64,000 nucleotides of DNA, taken from positions 124,001 through 188,000 of the IMG/VR virus record IMGVR_UViG_3300031787_007614; one strand, written 5' to 3'. The translations under genes and the position numbers were made by a program. A model generated the notes under the pieces. That model made no database searches. It was given only the letters and a program-made list of their open reading frames with translations, and was not told where the DNA came from. This DNA comes from a virus. Shown here piece by piece: positions 38,764 to 47,869 of the stretch (position 1 is its first letter; every line of letters begins with the position of its first letter).

Positions 38764-41076
38764 TTAAAGTTTACACGCTTCACAATCTTCTTCAAGATCA
38801 AAATCAATAATCTCAAGAGGTTCTTCCACTTTCATTTTGCTACCAGCTTTGTTGATAAGACTGTAGTAGAATGTTTTGATACCCCAATGATGTGCTTGCA
38901 TTAGATTGCGAGCAATCAGTGTGGTAGGTACTTTTCTATCAGGCCAGTGTGCTGGGTTATAAAACGTATTGGTCGAAATTGACTGGTCAATATAAGCAGC
39001 CAAAACCGCTGCTGTTTTTAGATATCCGTCACAGTCTTTTTGTGCCCACATCAGTTGATATTTGTTTTTCAACTTGTGATACTCGGGTACAACTTGTGTC
39101 AATGATCCAGCCTTGCTTTCTTTAACTGAGATCAGGCTCATGGGCATTTCAATGCCGTTGGTTGAGTTAATTACAACTGAACTTGATTCCACAGGCGCCA
39201 CTGCCATAAGTGTGGCATTGCGTACCCCGTGAGCTTTCATCTGTTCACGCAAGGGTTCCCAGTCTAGTTCTGGTGCAAAATTCGCAAGTTCGTTAACTCC
39301 GTTAGCTCGTCGTTCCCACGGAAACACACCACGACCATACCAGGTGCGGTCCGAATCTTTGCAACGGCCACGTTCTTTAGCAAGCTCAACTGTGGCTTCT
39401 GTGAGATAATAGGCTTGGTGCTCCATCCAAGATTTGACTTCGGCCAAAGCATCTGTATCACCGTATAGGAGGCCGCGCTTGGCATGCCAGTAAGCCAAGT
39501 TAGTAATACCGATGCCAAGCGGCTGGATTTCGTCATTTGATAATTTTGATTGGATCGATAGGAAGTCTTGGTAGTCAAGGATATTACACAAGGATCTCTG
39601 CAGAATTCTACAAGCTCTGCGCATGTCTTCAGGATTCCGGAATGCACCCCAGTTAATACTTCCAAGCGTACAGAGCGCGATTCGCCCATCAGCGTCATCC
39701 AGGCGCTTAAACGGTTTAGTTGGTAAGAGAATTTCACAGCAAAGGTTACTCTGATAAATGGTATGATACTCAGGATCAAATGGTCCTTGGTTCATCACAT
39801 TGTCAATAAACACTAGATAGATACGACCAGTGTCTGTTCGTTCTTTAAGTATGCCTGATTTGAACACCTCTTCAGCAGACATAGTTTTTGTCCGGAGGTC
39901 AGATCTAGCTTCATATTTGACATAAAGATCTTCAAAAAGGTTAATGTCTTTGTAGAATGCCTCGTAAAGTTCCGGTACTTCGTTAGGGTCAAAAAACGTG
40001 ATGTTTTGTTTGTGTTTAAATCTACGCCAGAAAAAAGCAGAAAGCACCACCCCGTAGTCCATGTGTCGGACACGGGTTTCTTCGGTTCCTTGATTGTTCT
40101 TGAGCACAATAAGATCATCGAATTGATGATGCCAGATGGGATAAAAAACAGTGGCACTTGCATTTCGAATACCTCCTTGTGAACATGACCGTAAATCACC
40201 AAACCATTTTTTCAGGAATGGTATCATGCCTGTGTGCATGATCTCACCACCACGAATGGGTGAGCCCAATGGACGTAGACGTCCTATCTCCAGGCCAATA
40301 CCAGCACGTTTGCTGGCATACTTGGCCATCATTTCTCCTGAAGCAAAGATGCTATCAAGATCATCATCTGAACGAATAAGCACACAACTACTAAATTGCT
40401 TAGTTGGAGTACCAAGGCCGGCCAGAACAGGAGTTGCAAGAGTAAAGAGCCCATCGCTAGCCGCGTTGTAGTATTCTTTAATATAACGCATCCTAGCTGT
40501 GTTAGGTTCTTCTTTGTGAAACACTGTGGCAGCGGCCACCATGTATCTAACTTGCGGAGTTTCATAAATTTCCTTTGTGGAGCGATTGCGTACCAAATAT
40601 TTTTCAATCAATTGCTCAATGGCTGCATATGAATATTGTTCATCCTTAGCATGATCAATTATGTCGTTCATGCGGTTCCAGTCATCCTCTGAGTACCATT
40701 CCAACAGTTCAGGAGTGTACAAGCCGGTGGCTACATTGCGTTTCACAATCTCATACAAGTGTGGAGGCTGATAAGAACCATAGACATCTTTGCGCAACAT
40801 AGAGAGCCGTTGTTTGCCTGCCACATGTTGATAGTTGGTATGGCCCACATCAGGGTTTTGCTCTACATCAATGAGATCTACTATGGCTCGCAGTGTAATG
40901 CCATCAATTTCTTTGGTAGTAATACCATCATAAAAGTGTAGCTGTGTGCGTATCTCTATCATGCTTTGACTTACGTCTGCTATGCCTGCGCATACTTTGG
41001 CAATTTGCGTTTGCCACTTTTCCAAAGCCAATGGCTCTCGGGTGCCATCTCTTTTAAGAACTGTAATTATTTTCAT
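38764..41076 (-). CDS. nrdA: Ribonucleotide reductase class I alpha subunit
   Basis: 770 residues. It converts NDPs to dNDPs. The N-terminal ATP-cone is recognisable (VLKRDGTREPL). Redox Cys are in QFSSCVLI and NLCCEILLP, the catalytic Asn/Cys/Glu loop in SNLCCEILLP, and the C-terminal Cys pair in CEACKL. Length matches E. coli NrdA (761). nrdB and glutaredoxin follow at 34494-35594 and 33855-34085. Confidence 0.96.
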   Translation of the reverse strand: MKIITVLKRDGTREPLALEKWQTQIAKVCAGIADVSQSMIEIRTQLHFYDGITTKEIDGITLRAIVDLIDVEQNPDVGHTNYQHVAGKQRLSMLRKDVYGSYQPPHLYEIVKRNVATGLYTPELLEWYSEDDWNRMNDIIDHAKDEQYSYAAIEQLIEKYLVRNRSTKEIYETPQVRYMVAAATVFHKEEPNTARMRYIKEYYNAASDGLFTLATPVLAGLGTPTKQFSSCVLIRSDDDLDSIFASGEMMAKYASKRAGIGLEIGRLRPLGSPIRGGEIMHTGMIPFLKKWFGDLRSCSQGGIRNASATVFYPIWHHQFDDLIVLKNNQGTEETRVRHMDYGVVLSAFFWRRFKHKQNITFFDPNEVPELYEAFYKDINLFEDLYVKYEARSDLRTKTMSAEEVFKSGILKERTDTGRIYLVFIDNVMNQGPFDPEYHTIYQSNLCCEILLPTKPFKRLDDADGRIALCTLGSINWGAFRNPEDMRRACRILQRSLCNILDYQDFLSIQSKLSNDEIQPLGIGITNLAYWHAKRGLLYGDTDALAEVKSWMEHQAYYLTEATVELAKERGRCKDSDRTWYGRGVFPWERRANGVNELANFAPELDWEPLREQMKAHGVRNATLMAVAPVESSSVVINSTNGIEMPMSLISVKESKAGSLTQVVPEYHKLKNKYQLMWAQKDCDGYLKTAAVLAAYIDQSISTNTFYNPAHWPDRKVPTTLIARNLMQAHHWGIKTFYYSLINKAGSKMKVEEPLEIIDFDLEEDCEACKL

Positions 41077-41079
41077 TTT

Positions 41080-41508
41080 TTAACCAATTTTTTGTTGTAT
41101 TTGTTGCTGACTAACACGGTGCCGAGGGTTTTCTGGTCCTGGAGTGATATTTACGATTGTGTCCTTGTCCCAATTCAGTATATATTTCTTTTGAGGCGCA
41201 TGGACTAAATTGTCACTACCATGATCGGCTAACCAGCATTTTTGCAAGTCTTCACGATCAATTATTGTTATAGTATACAGGATTCCTAGCCCACGAGCAA
41301 GCCCACAGAACAAATTGTCATCTAATAGTTGCCAGGGATCAGGCCAATTGTCACGATCGTCCCAGTGTAAATGATAAGGAATCCAAGGAGTAGAAAACCA
41401 CCATTGATTAATGGTGGTCAAGGCTGATTCAACATCAGCAGTGGCAGCTTGATTTCTCAGTGCGTTCCAAGACTCAAGCCTATCAGCAAAAGTTCTAGGC
41501 CACATCAA
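41080..41508 (-). CDS. Conserved phage hypothetical protein
   Basis: 142 residues, Trp-rich (MMWPRTFADRLESW, WWFSTPWIPYHLHWDDRDNWPDPWQLL). It resembles a family located next to tail-fibre genes in aquatic T4-like phages. Its start overlaps the tail-fibre stop by 4 bases, so the two are coupled; a chaperone or assembly role is an inference. Confidence 0.65.
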   Translation of the reverse strand: MMWPRTFADRLESWNALRNQAATADVESALTTINQWWFSTPWIPYHLHWDDRDNWPDPWQLLDDNLFCGLARGLGILYTITIIDREDLQKCWLADHGSDNLVHAPQKKYILNWDKDTIVNITPGPENPRHRVSQQQIQQKIG

Positions 41509-43277
41509 ATGCCAAAGTTTGCTACAGAATACCTAATTGAAGCATTTGCACCAGTACTGGTACAAGTGTAACCCACTGAAAGTTCGGTGCCGCTGTCTGC
41601 TGGTGTAAGTGTTACACCAGTTGAGCCATTTTCTGTAAAGTTGTCAACATAACTGAAACCAGTGGTGGTAGCAGCTTGACCACCTGTTACTGTGATTGTG
41701 CCTCTGCGTCTGGTGTCAGATCTAGTGATCACATAATCAAAACTAAATGAAGTGATAGCAGTTTTATCAATCACCACAAGATTGCCGCTGCCATTGTCTA
41801 CCAGTGTGTCTGATATTCCTGCTGATCGTTTCAGCGTTCCAAGATCCAGGCTCATTCCAACGTTAGTGGTGGTTGCTTGCGATTGATAAAACACCATGTC
41901 TCGAGTGTTCTGACTCATTGCAATGGAGTTTGTGGTAGCAAGACTGATTCTAGGATAGGTGCCGCTTTGACTGTCATTGCGCTGAAACAAGTCGCCAACA
42001 GAAATATTGTTGTTGGCATCAATGCTGATGATAGGCGCTGCTGGTAGTGAAGCGCCATTGAAGTGATTGGCCACATCATAAAACACATTGTAACCAGTAG
42101 CATTCAAACTGCATTCTTGAATGATGATACCTTCGCCGTAGATATTATCAAACACATTATGCAACACCTTGAATCCGCTTGGCCCACCATCTACTGGTGT
42201 GGCACTGCCCAACACCACACCCTGATATAGCACATCAAACCATCCGTTGCTGACAGTTACTCCGGCAGTTTGATGGTCAGTGTTAATACCATAAGTCATG
42301 CCAGTGAATTTACATTTGTCCATGGTAATTTCTGTGCAAGGCAATGCAGTAGTTGAACTGAACAAAACACCGCTTACGTCTTCCACAGCATCTTGCAACT
42401 GCACTGTGGTAAGATTGCTGGCAAAGGTCACATTGTCCATACTGACTTTTTGAGCCTTTTCAATCAAACACACATTATGACTGCCTGACTCGGTGGTCTG
42501 GAATGACATGCTGGACACTTCAATGTTTTGTGGAGGGCTTGCGCCACCCACTCCAATGTTGACTCCAGTTTGTTGTTGACTATCGGCAGTTCTAACAACC
42601 AGTTCTGGCAGTGTGGTAGATTCCCAGTAACTTGCGTTGGATAACAAAATACCAGTGGCAGGCACTGCGGCAATACTACGGTAGTAACTGCCTGAACTTT
42701 TGACCAACACACCATCGGCATAGGCAGTGTTGGCAGCCCAAGTTTGCACAGTAAAATAAATAATACTGGAATCAGCGCCTTCGCCGTACAGTTTGGCCCA
42801 GGGCGGAATCAGTATGGTGTCTGTGACAATGTACGTGCCAGCTGGGAAAAACAAACTTCGGCGTATTTGTGTGTTGTTTTGCACACAGAACAATTGGAAC
42901 AGTGCTCGGTTGATAGCATCAGTGTCATCAGTGCTGCCGTCGCCTGTGGCGCCAAAGTCCGTGACAACAGCGTAACTGTCCAGTCTGCTTTGTATGCTTT
43001 GGCTGACAGGATCGCCAGACGTAGCGCCTGTTTGCACTGTATAGCCAGCGGCTGCGCCTTGATAGGTATACGCAGTGGTAAAACTGAGAATGTCTGAGAA
43101 CTCTGTAAGAACTTCGGTATTTCCCACTATTGGAGCACCGTCAGCAATTGAGCCGTTACCAATGTAGAGTTTGCGCTGATCAATTGCCCAGCCAAATTCG
43201 GCTCCAGCTAAGGGTTGAGGCAGGTCTGTCTCGAGTCCGGTTCGTTGGGTTATTCTAGATACTTGTACTATTGCCAC
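41505..43277 (-). CDS. Tail fibre/spike with right-handed beta-helix
   Basis: 590 residues. The N-terminal 60 residues resemble the attachment part of T4-like fibres (ITQRTGLETDLPQPLAGAEFGWA, IDQRKLYIGNG). Residues 100-175 hold the pectate-lyase-like start TDFGATGDGSTDDTDAI with FPAGTYIVTDT, and the middle is a parallel beta-helix. One CBM-like module (TWAANTAYADGVLVKSSGSY) is inserted at about 183. The final 60 residues form another beta domain. A receptor-binding or depolymerase role is likely. Confidence 0.85.
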   Translation of the reverse strand: MAIVQVSRITQRTGLETDLPQPLAGAEFGWAIDQRKLYIGNGSIADGAPIVGNTEVLTEFSDILSFTTAYTYQGAAAGYTVQTGATSGDPVSQSIQSRLDSYAVVTDFGATGDGSTDDTDAINRALFQLFCVQNNTQIRRSLFFPAGTYIVTDTILIPPWAKLYGEGADSSIIYFTVQTWAANTAYADGVLVKSSGSYYRSIAAVPATGILLSNASYWESTTLPELVVRTADSQQQTGVNIGVGGASPPQNIEVSSMSFQTTESGSHNVCLIEKAQKVSMDNVTFASNLTTVQLQDAVEDVSGVLFSSTTALPCTEITMDKCKFTGMTYGINTDHQTAGVTVSNGWFDVLYQGVVLGSATPVDGGPSGFKVLHNVFDNIYGEGIIIQECSLNATGYNVFYDVANHFNGASLPAAPIISIDANNNISVGDLFQRNDSQSGTYPRISLATTNSIAMSQNTRDMVFYQSQATTTNVGMSLDLGTLKRSAGISDTLVDNGSGNLVVIDKTAITSFSFDYVITRSDTRRRGTITVTGGQAATTTGFSYVDNFTENGSTGVTLTPADSGTELSVGYTCTSTGANASIRYSVANFGI

Positions 43278-43296
43278 AGTGTGATTCCTTGAGGTA

Positions 43297-44013
43297 TCAC
43301 ATATTTAGCATGTAGTACTGTTCGACCTTTTTCCACCAGATGGTGCGATATTTTTCAAATTCCGCACCTTCCAGCACAAATTCCTGATATTTGGGCTGTC
43401 CTACAATATTGTGTTGCTCATCTAGATCAGGCTTAACACACATCAAAACTACGCCTTTTCGGATACGTGTGCCATGTATTTCGTTATGAGCTTCTGCGTA
43501 TGCGCACAACTGAACAAAGTAATCGTCAATCCATTCACGCTTTTTGGGCTTGTTAGTTTGCTTGTAGTCTAGGATGGATTCTTCATTTAAATGAATACCT
43601 GCACCGTCTGTTGTGCCTGCATACACGCCGGGAAAGTACAAGGGTACTTCAATACCCCAAAATTCCGTAACATTGACCAGGCCTTTATTGACAACTTCTT
43701 CTGCCATAATATGGCTAGGCCAACTGAATGGATTTGATCCACGAGCAGGTATAGCACCTTCTCGAATGTACTTTTCAAGATAGGTATGCATTCTAGTGCC
43801 GCGATTGGCAGCTTCAGTAGTAATAGCTTGTGCTCGTTCTGCGCCTACTGCACGCCGCCAGTTGTGCAAGGCAGCCTTGCTTTCTTCACTTTTGGTTCGG
43901 TCTAATATGGTAGTTACGCTAGGTAATTTGTTGCCATCTGGCGTGGCGTAAAATCGTTTGCCGTCTACAGTAACTCTGGGTATAGGTTGATAGTTAAATT
44001 TTGGATTGTACAT
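43297..44013 (-). CDS. PD-(D/E)XK exonuclease-like protein
   Basis: 238 residues starting MYNPKFNYQP at 44013 (TAATG overlap; the longer frame to 44058 is rejected). RecB/Cas4-type nuclease motifs: GTRMHTYLEKYI, GTTDGAG (metal Asp) and SILDYKQTNKPKK (D-x-K catalytic pair), then the YFVQLCAYAEA helix. Possibly degrades host DNA or processes recombination ends. Confidence 0.75.
   Translation of the reverse strand: MYNPKFNYQPIPRVTVDGKRFYATPDGNKLPSVTTILDRTKSEESKAALHNWRRAVGAERAQAITTEAANRGTRMHTYLEKYIREGAIPARGSNPFSWPSHIMAEEVVNKGLVNVTEFWGIEVPLYFPGVYAGTTDGAGIHLNEESILDYKQTNKPKKREWIDDYFVQLCAYAEAHNEIHGTRIRKGVVLMCVKPDLDEQHNIVGQPKYQEFVLEGAEFEKYRTIWWKKVEQYYMLNM
43302..43308 (-). promoter_or_regulatory. Late-type promoter motif for the tail fibre gene
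   Basis: CTAAATA on the minus strand, 24 bases before the ATG at 43277. It lies within the 3' end of the nuclease gene. Confidence 0.55.
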
Positions 44014-44837
44014 TATGATAAACAACTTGCAATGTGTTGATACAGTGATGTTGGCCACTTTGCAAACAATGACACTCGCGGATTGTGTTCAGTAAGGCTG
44101 TTTTCAGCGTATCCTACACCATGTAATTTGTTTATGTTCAACAAAGTTGGATGTGGATAGATTTCAACTTGATCAACATAAGAAAATGTATCTGGCGGTG
44201 GCGTGGCATTAACACCTTTTTTAAATCTATCAGCATGTGCTGGCTGTATTCTAGTTATTGAAAAAAAATTCACCGTGCTGTGACTGGCTGCTAATTCTGC
44301 CTGACAATATTCAGGTAGATTCACAATACTTGCCGGAGTCTCGCATGGTGGCCAAGATGGATCTTTGATATTGGCATAGTGTTCTTGCCAAAGTTTTATG
44401 TCTTCTGAAAATTCGTAGAACTGAGTAAAACAGTTCTTGTGATTGTCTACTGGAAAAATCAAACTGGTTGTTTTTGTTATATCCACATGCACAGGAATCA
44501 TACTACCGCCACAAACAATCTGAAGCCTAATTATCGGTTGATCGTCAAACTCTGTTAAAAATGTCCATTGAGATCGAATTTCTTGTTCAATCTCAGCAGG
44601 TAACTCAAAGTTAAACATAGTTCCTATTAACTCATTTTTAGGTCCATAAAACGATTGATACTGGGATCGTAAATCTTCTGGAACTCCCATACTTGTATTA
44701 TACTCTAAATCATGCCAATTTAAATTTTCATAAATGTCTTTTTTAGCCATGCGTTGCCAAGGAAGGTTTTTTACCGCGGCCACAATGTCATTTGACAAAC
44801 TGATGTTTGGCAATGTTTGATAGTAAAAAGATCTCAT
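44013..44837 (-). CDS. 2-oxoglutarate oxygenase-like protein
   Basis: 274 residues. MIPVHVDIT provides an HxD pair, NKLHGVGYAENSL a distal His, and HNPRVSLFAKW the Arg of a double-stranded beta-helix. The fold is inferred only from this spacing. A short neighbouring gene at 18326-18829 is of the same type, so the phage may carry two. ATGA overlap with the iscA start region (44834-44837). Confidence 0.55.
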   Translation of the reverse strand: MRSFYYQTLPNISLSNDIVAAVKNLPWQRMAKKDIYENLNWHDLEYNTSMGVPEDLRSQYQSFYGPKNELIGTMFNFELPAEIEQEIRSQWTFLTEFDDQPIIRLQIVCGGSMIPVHVDITKTTSLIFPVDNHKNCFTQFYEFSEDIKLWQEHYANIKDPSWPPCETPASIVNLPEYCQAELAASHSTVNFFSITRIQPAHADRFKKGVNATPPPDTFSYVDQVEIYPHPTLLNINKLHGVGYAENSLTEHNPRVSLFAKWPTSLYQHIASCLS

Positions 44838-45157
44838 ACTCTAAAACTTTCTCCGCAGCCGCAGCGATCGCGTTCATTGGGATTGAGGAATTCAAAACCT
44901 TCATTAAGGCCCTGTCGCACATAGTCTACAGTGACGCCTCTAAGATACACTTCATTTTTCTTATCAACCAATACCACAAAATCTGCTTGGGCATAGTTGA
45001 TGTCTGATTCTGAAGGCGTATACTCTTGCACGTATTCTAACACATACGCTAGGCCTGAGCAACCTGTAGTTTTTACCCCAAGACGAATGCCAGCATAGTT
45101 TTTGGCTTGCAGTAGTCTCTTTACTTTGGTATAGGCCTGATCAGTTATGGAGATCAT
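44834..45157 (-). CDS. iscA: IscA/ErpA-type Fe-S carrier
   Basis: 107 residues. The three conserved Cys of A-type carriers are present: Cys33 (KTTGCSGLAYVLEY) and the pair Cys99/Cys101 (RCGCGESF). Length equals E. coli IscA (107). It binds or passes on [2Fe-2S]/[4Fe-4S] clusters. The start overlaps the iscU gene by 17 bases. Confidence 0.95.
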   Translation of the reverse strand: MISITDQAYTKVKRLLQAKNYAGIRLGVKTTGCSGLAYVLEYVQEYTPSESDINYAQADFVVLVDKKNEVYLRGVTVDYVRQGLNEGFEFLNPNERDRCGCGESFRV

Positions 45158-45527
45158 GCTTTTTGCGATAATCTTCTACAGCAGCCTTTATAGCATCTTC
45201 AGCAAGAATAGAACAATGAATCTTGACTGGTGGCAGCGCGAGTTCTTCAGCAATCTCTGAATTTTTAAGAGCTGCCGCTTGGTCAAGCGTTCGTCCTTTA
45301 ACCCACTCGGTAACAAGAGAGGATGAGGCAATCGCACTGCCGCATCCGTATGTTTTAAACCTTGCGTCTGTGATGATGCCATCTTGTACCTTGATTTGCA
45401 ATTTCATTACGTCGCCGCAAGCAGGTGCGCCAACCATGCCAGTACCAATATCAGTATCACTCTTGTCAAAAGAGCCGACATTCCGGGGATTTTCATAATG
45501 ATCAATAACTTTGTCTGAGTATGCCAT
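45141..45527 (-). CDS. iscU: IscU Fe-S scaffold protein
   Basis: 128 residues, same length as E. coli IscU. The cluster ligands Cys37, Asp39, Cys62, His104 and Cys105 are all there. The LPPVK motif (98-102) that HscA recognises is intact, so the phage protein should still work with the host chaperones HscA/HscB and desulfurase IscS, which the window lacks. It lies upstream of iscA in the same operon. Confidence 0.96.
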   Translation of the reverse strand: MAYSDKVIDHYENPRNVGSFDKSDTDIGTGMVGAPACGDVMKLQIKVQDGIITDARFKTYGCGSAIASSSLVTEWVKGRTLDQAAALKNSEIAEELALPPVKIHCSILAEDAIKAAVEDYRKKHDLHN

Positions 45528-45528
45528 G

Positions 45529-45831
45529 TTACATTCTTACCAATACTTCTTGATAGTATCCGTTGTGCAACACCAACTGCTTGCGATAAGGCACGCCGTC
45601 GATATAAACAACATCACTAGGGCTCTGAGACATCACTGGTGGTTGTTGCACTACCAGGGGTCTGGTGATAGCATAAACCACAACGCCTCCAACCACAGCA
45701 GGGGCCACCCATCCCCAACCTCCGCCATGATGGCGATGATGTGGTGTGTGTAATGCAGATCCGTGATATCCGTTAGGTCCAGCAAATGCGCTGGAGGTAA
45801 CAAAAGTTAAAATGGTTAGAAGTCGTTTCAT
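45529..45831 (-). CDS. Small secreted Gly/His-rich protein
   Basis: 100 residues. Signal peptide (1-17), then a His/Gly stretch (HTPHHRHHGGGWGWVAP), one hydrophobic Gly-zipper-like span (VVGGVVVYAITRPL) and a polar C-terminus. Similar small envelope proteins occur in proteobacteria, function uncertain; metal binding by the His stretch is possible. Strong promoter at 45852-45880 and AAGGAGG. Stop one base from the iscU start. Confidence 0.65.
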   Translation of the reverse strand: MKRLLTILTFVTSSAFAGPNGYHGSALHTPHHRHHGGGWGWVAPAVVGGVVVYAITRPLVVQQPPVMSQSPSDVVYIDGVPYRKQLVLHNGYYQEVLVRM

Positions 45832-45851
45832 AGCAGCCTCCTTATGTAAGC

Positions 45852-45880
45852 AGTATACTGTATTTAACGCCTTGTGTCAA
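45852..45880 (-). promoter_or_regulatory. Sigma70-type promoter
   Basis: TTGACA, 17 bp, TATACT on the minus strand. Predicted +1 at 45845 gives a short leader with AAGGAGG. It could drive 45529-45831, iscU and iscA together. Confidence 0.85.
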
Positions 45881-45894
45881 CCAATGGTTGACTG

Positions 45895-46254
45895 TTACAT
45901 TGGACGTTTCATGGCCGATTTGGCCATTTTGTCTACCACTTGTTGTGCTTGAGGAACTGACATTTTGGGTTGTACCGTTTGTTCAGCACCGCCTTTGAAC
46001 ACAATGGGATCAGTTGAGCCGGGTTGGATGGGTTCTAACACATTGCTCAGTGGAGGCTGTCCAACTAGATCCATAATGTTTCTTTGATTGACAGGTACGT
46101 CAAGACTTTGTGCAATAGAGATAAAAGCATCTTGACTGATTTGTTTTTGACTGTTGGTGTCGTCTGCACGACCATTAAGAAAATCTACTAGGCCCAGAAG
46201 TTTGTCTGGGTCAGGTGTTGCACCAGCAAAGGTATCAACTTCAAAGATTTTCAT
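45895..46254 (-). CDS. Virion- or assembly-related protein
   Basis: 119 residues (MKIFEVDTFAGATPDPDK start). Low-charge, Gln/Pro-rich, in a run of structural genes. The one-base overlap with 46254-47159 suggests they are made together. Not recognised. Confidence 0.55.
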   Translation of the reverse strand: MKIFEVDTFAGATPDPDKLLGLVDFLNGRADDTNSQKQISQDAFISIAQSLDVPVNQRNIMDLVGQPPLSNVLEPIQPGSTDPIVFKGGAEQTVQPKMSVPQAQQVVDKMAKSAMKRPM

Positions 46255-47159
46255 TATCTACGGCCACGACCCAGTGCGCCTGCTGTGCCCACCGGCTCTT
46301 CAGCAGGAGCGGCCATGTCAGCACCTGCATCGGTAGCAGCAGCATCAAGATCAGCACCTACATCGGCACCCATGTCAGCGCCAGCGGCCATGTCAGCACC
46401 CATGTCAGCGCCAAGTTCGGCACCTAAGTCTGCACCAGCTGTGCTGGGTGCGGCTTGGCCAGTTACCACGCCAAGTGCTTGATCAAGTTGTTGTTTGGCA
46501 CCTTGTAGATTTTGCACTAGGCCAGTGAGTGCGGCTGTGGCGTCTGCGTTGAATTGCGAAGCTTGGTCAATGCCTACTTGATTCTTGATTGAATCAACTA
46601 GAGCAGGCAGTTCTTTAAATTGCATTTCGCTGGCATCTTCCAACATTGATTGCATTTTGTCAACCATGTCTTGTGCAGCCAACACCACTTGAGCTTGTTG
46701 CACTTCAGATTCTTTCAACATGCGATAAGCATTGCGCAAGCGGCTTTCGGCTTTCATCAATGCTGCACCTGCAACAAGTTTTTGTTCATCGGGATTCAAT
46801 GTTTGACCTGCGGCACTCTTTTTAAGAGCAGCAGCCAACTTAGGATCTTTTACTTGTGCGGCTGGTTGAACAGCGCCAGCAGTTGGTTGAGCACCAGGCA
46901 CTGGAACATCCATCTCTTTAAGACGTGTGGCCAAGGCCTGTTCCATCATCATGAGTTTGAGATAAGTTGGATTGCGTTCGCTGGTGTGGCGTGCCATTGA
47001 GCCTTTGTGCTCACCAAGCAGGCCTTGCACCTTGCGAAGCATTTGACGAGTTTGACCAGCGTTGAGACGTTCAACGCTGATGCGTGAGCCAAAATAACTT
47101 TCAAACGTCTTGGTAATCAGACGAGTTTTTTTAGGTGTGGCTAGTTCTTGCAGTTTCAT
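46254..47159 (-). CDS. Structural/prohead-core-type protein with Ala/Asp repeats
   Basis: 301 residues starting MKLQELATPK at 47159; the longer frame (47210) is rejected because a late motif lies at 47183-47189. The helical N-terminal part (ISVERLNAGQTRQMLRKVQGLL, ERNPTYLKLMMMEQAL) and middle (DMVDKMQSMLEDASEMQFKEL, an even helical repeat) resemble core/scaffold or virion proteins of aquatic T4-like phages. The C-terminus is a low-complexity ADLGAELGADMGADM repeat. Confidence 0.6.
   Translation of the reverse strand: MKLQELATPKKTRLITKTFESYFGSRISVERLNAGQTRQMLRKVQGLLGEHKGSMARHTSERNPTYLKLMMMEQALATRLKEMDVPVPGAQPTAGAVQPAAQVKDPKLAAALKKSAAGQTLNPDEQKLVAGAALMKAESRLRNAYRMLKESEVQQAQVVLAAQDMVDKMQSMLEDASEMQFKELPALVDSIKNQVGIDQASQFNADATAALTGLVQNLQGAKQQLDQALGVVTGQAAPSTAGADLGAELGADMGADMAAGADMGADVGADLDAAATDAGADMAAPAEEPVGTAGALGRGRR
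46290..46440 (-). repeat. Low-complexity Gly-Ala-Asp coding repeat
   Basis: About 12 near-copies of GCxGACxTxGGC-type codons (GAD/GADM units) in the C-terminus of the gene at 46254-47159. Likely flexible and prone to length variation. Confidence 0.7.
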
Positions 47160-47607
47160 TTGAGAATCCTCTAAGTTGTATATATTTAGCCGAAGATATA
47201 CATTTTTCAAGTTCGGCTGTGACAGCAGAATTTAGAGAAACTTTGGGTTCAAGTTTGGTTTTCACCATTTCTCTAAATTCTGCAGATCTACTGAGTTTGC
47301 CTAGACCACTGCGACAAGCAATGTCATTGTCTAAGAATTGTTTTTTAAAGTCCAACACTTTGATCTGTTGCGATAATGAAGCTTGGTTGTTTTTATCGGC
47401 AATGCACCAAGAAATTGCTGATCGTTTGCTGCCAAAGGATCCCACAAAGTTTGCATAATGCCAAACATTAAACACTTGCTGCTCTGGTGTGATGTGATAT
47501 TTTCCAAACACCACCCATCCACCTGAGTTGTCATCCAAAATCATTTTGTCAATGCTGTGGCGCAGTTCACGCTCGGCCCAGCGTTCAAGTTTTTGTTCTC
47601 GAGTCAT
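47131..47607 (-). CDS. Conserved phage hypothetical protein
   Basis: 158 residues (MTREQKLERWAERELRHSID start). Alpha/beta soluble protein. Its C-terminal 29 bases overlap the start region of the next gene, and its start overlaps 47604-47867 by 4 bases (ATGA). Function unknown; within virion genes. Confidence 0.6.
   Translation of the reverse strand: MTREQKLERWAERELRHSIDKMILDDNSGGWVVFGKYHITPEQQVFNVWHYANFVGSFGSKRSAISWCIADKNNQASLSQQIKVLDFKKQFLDNDIACRSGLGKLSRSAEFREMVKTKLEPKVSLNSAVTAELEKCISSAKYIQLRGFSNETARTSHT
47183..47189 (-). promoter_or_regulatory. Late-type promoter motif
   Basis: CTAAATA on the minus strand, 23 bases before the start at 47159. Confidence 0.55.
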
Positions 47608-47867
47608 TTGAGTACGTAGTGCGAGACCAGCCAGCCAACTGTGCCGGCTAAAAATGTTATGATTCCCACGCCCCAGGAAATCAATTGATTGTTGCGTTTT
47701 TCAGACATGGCATGCACAATTTCATGCACTTCTTTGACCACTGCCTTGACATCGTCGATGTCTTTTTGCACTGAACTGATTTGCAGTTCCAGTGCTTTGT
47801 ATCGCTCGGCACACAGTTCAACGTGGGCTTCGAGACTTTTCTTTTCAATATCAGTGGTGTCTGCCAT
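47604..47867 (-). CDS. Coiled-coil protein with C-terminal membrane anchor
   Basis: 87 residues. A long helix (8-55, LEAHVELCAERYKALELQ, DIDDVKAVVKEVHEIVH) is followed by one membrane span (about 64-84). This layout matches XhlA/hemolysin-type proteins, which help phage lysis, but could also be a membrane tether. Late motif TAAATA at 47875-47881. Confidence 0.6.
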   Translation of the reverse strand: MADTTDIEKKSLEAHVELCAERYKALELQISSVQKDIDDVKAVVKEVHEIVHAMSEKRNNQLISWGVGIITFLAGTVGWLVSHYVLK

Positions 47868-47869
47868 AA

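Noticed and set aside
18326-44837. The two 2OG-oxygenase-like proteins as one duplicated gene
   Set aside because: Their sequences share only the general fold spacing; no close similarity is visible.
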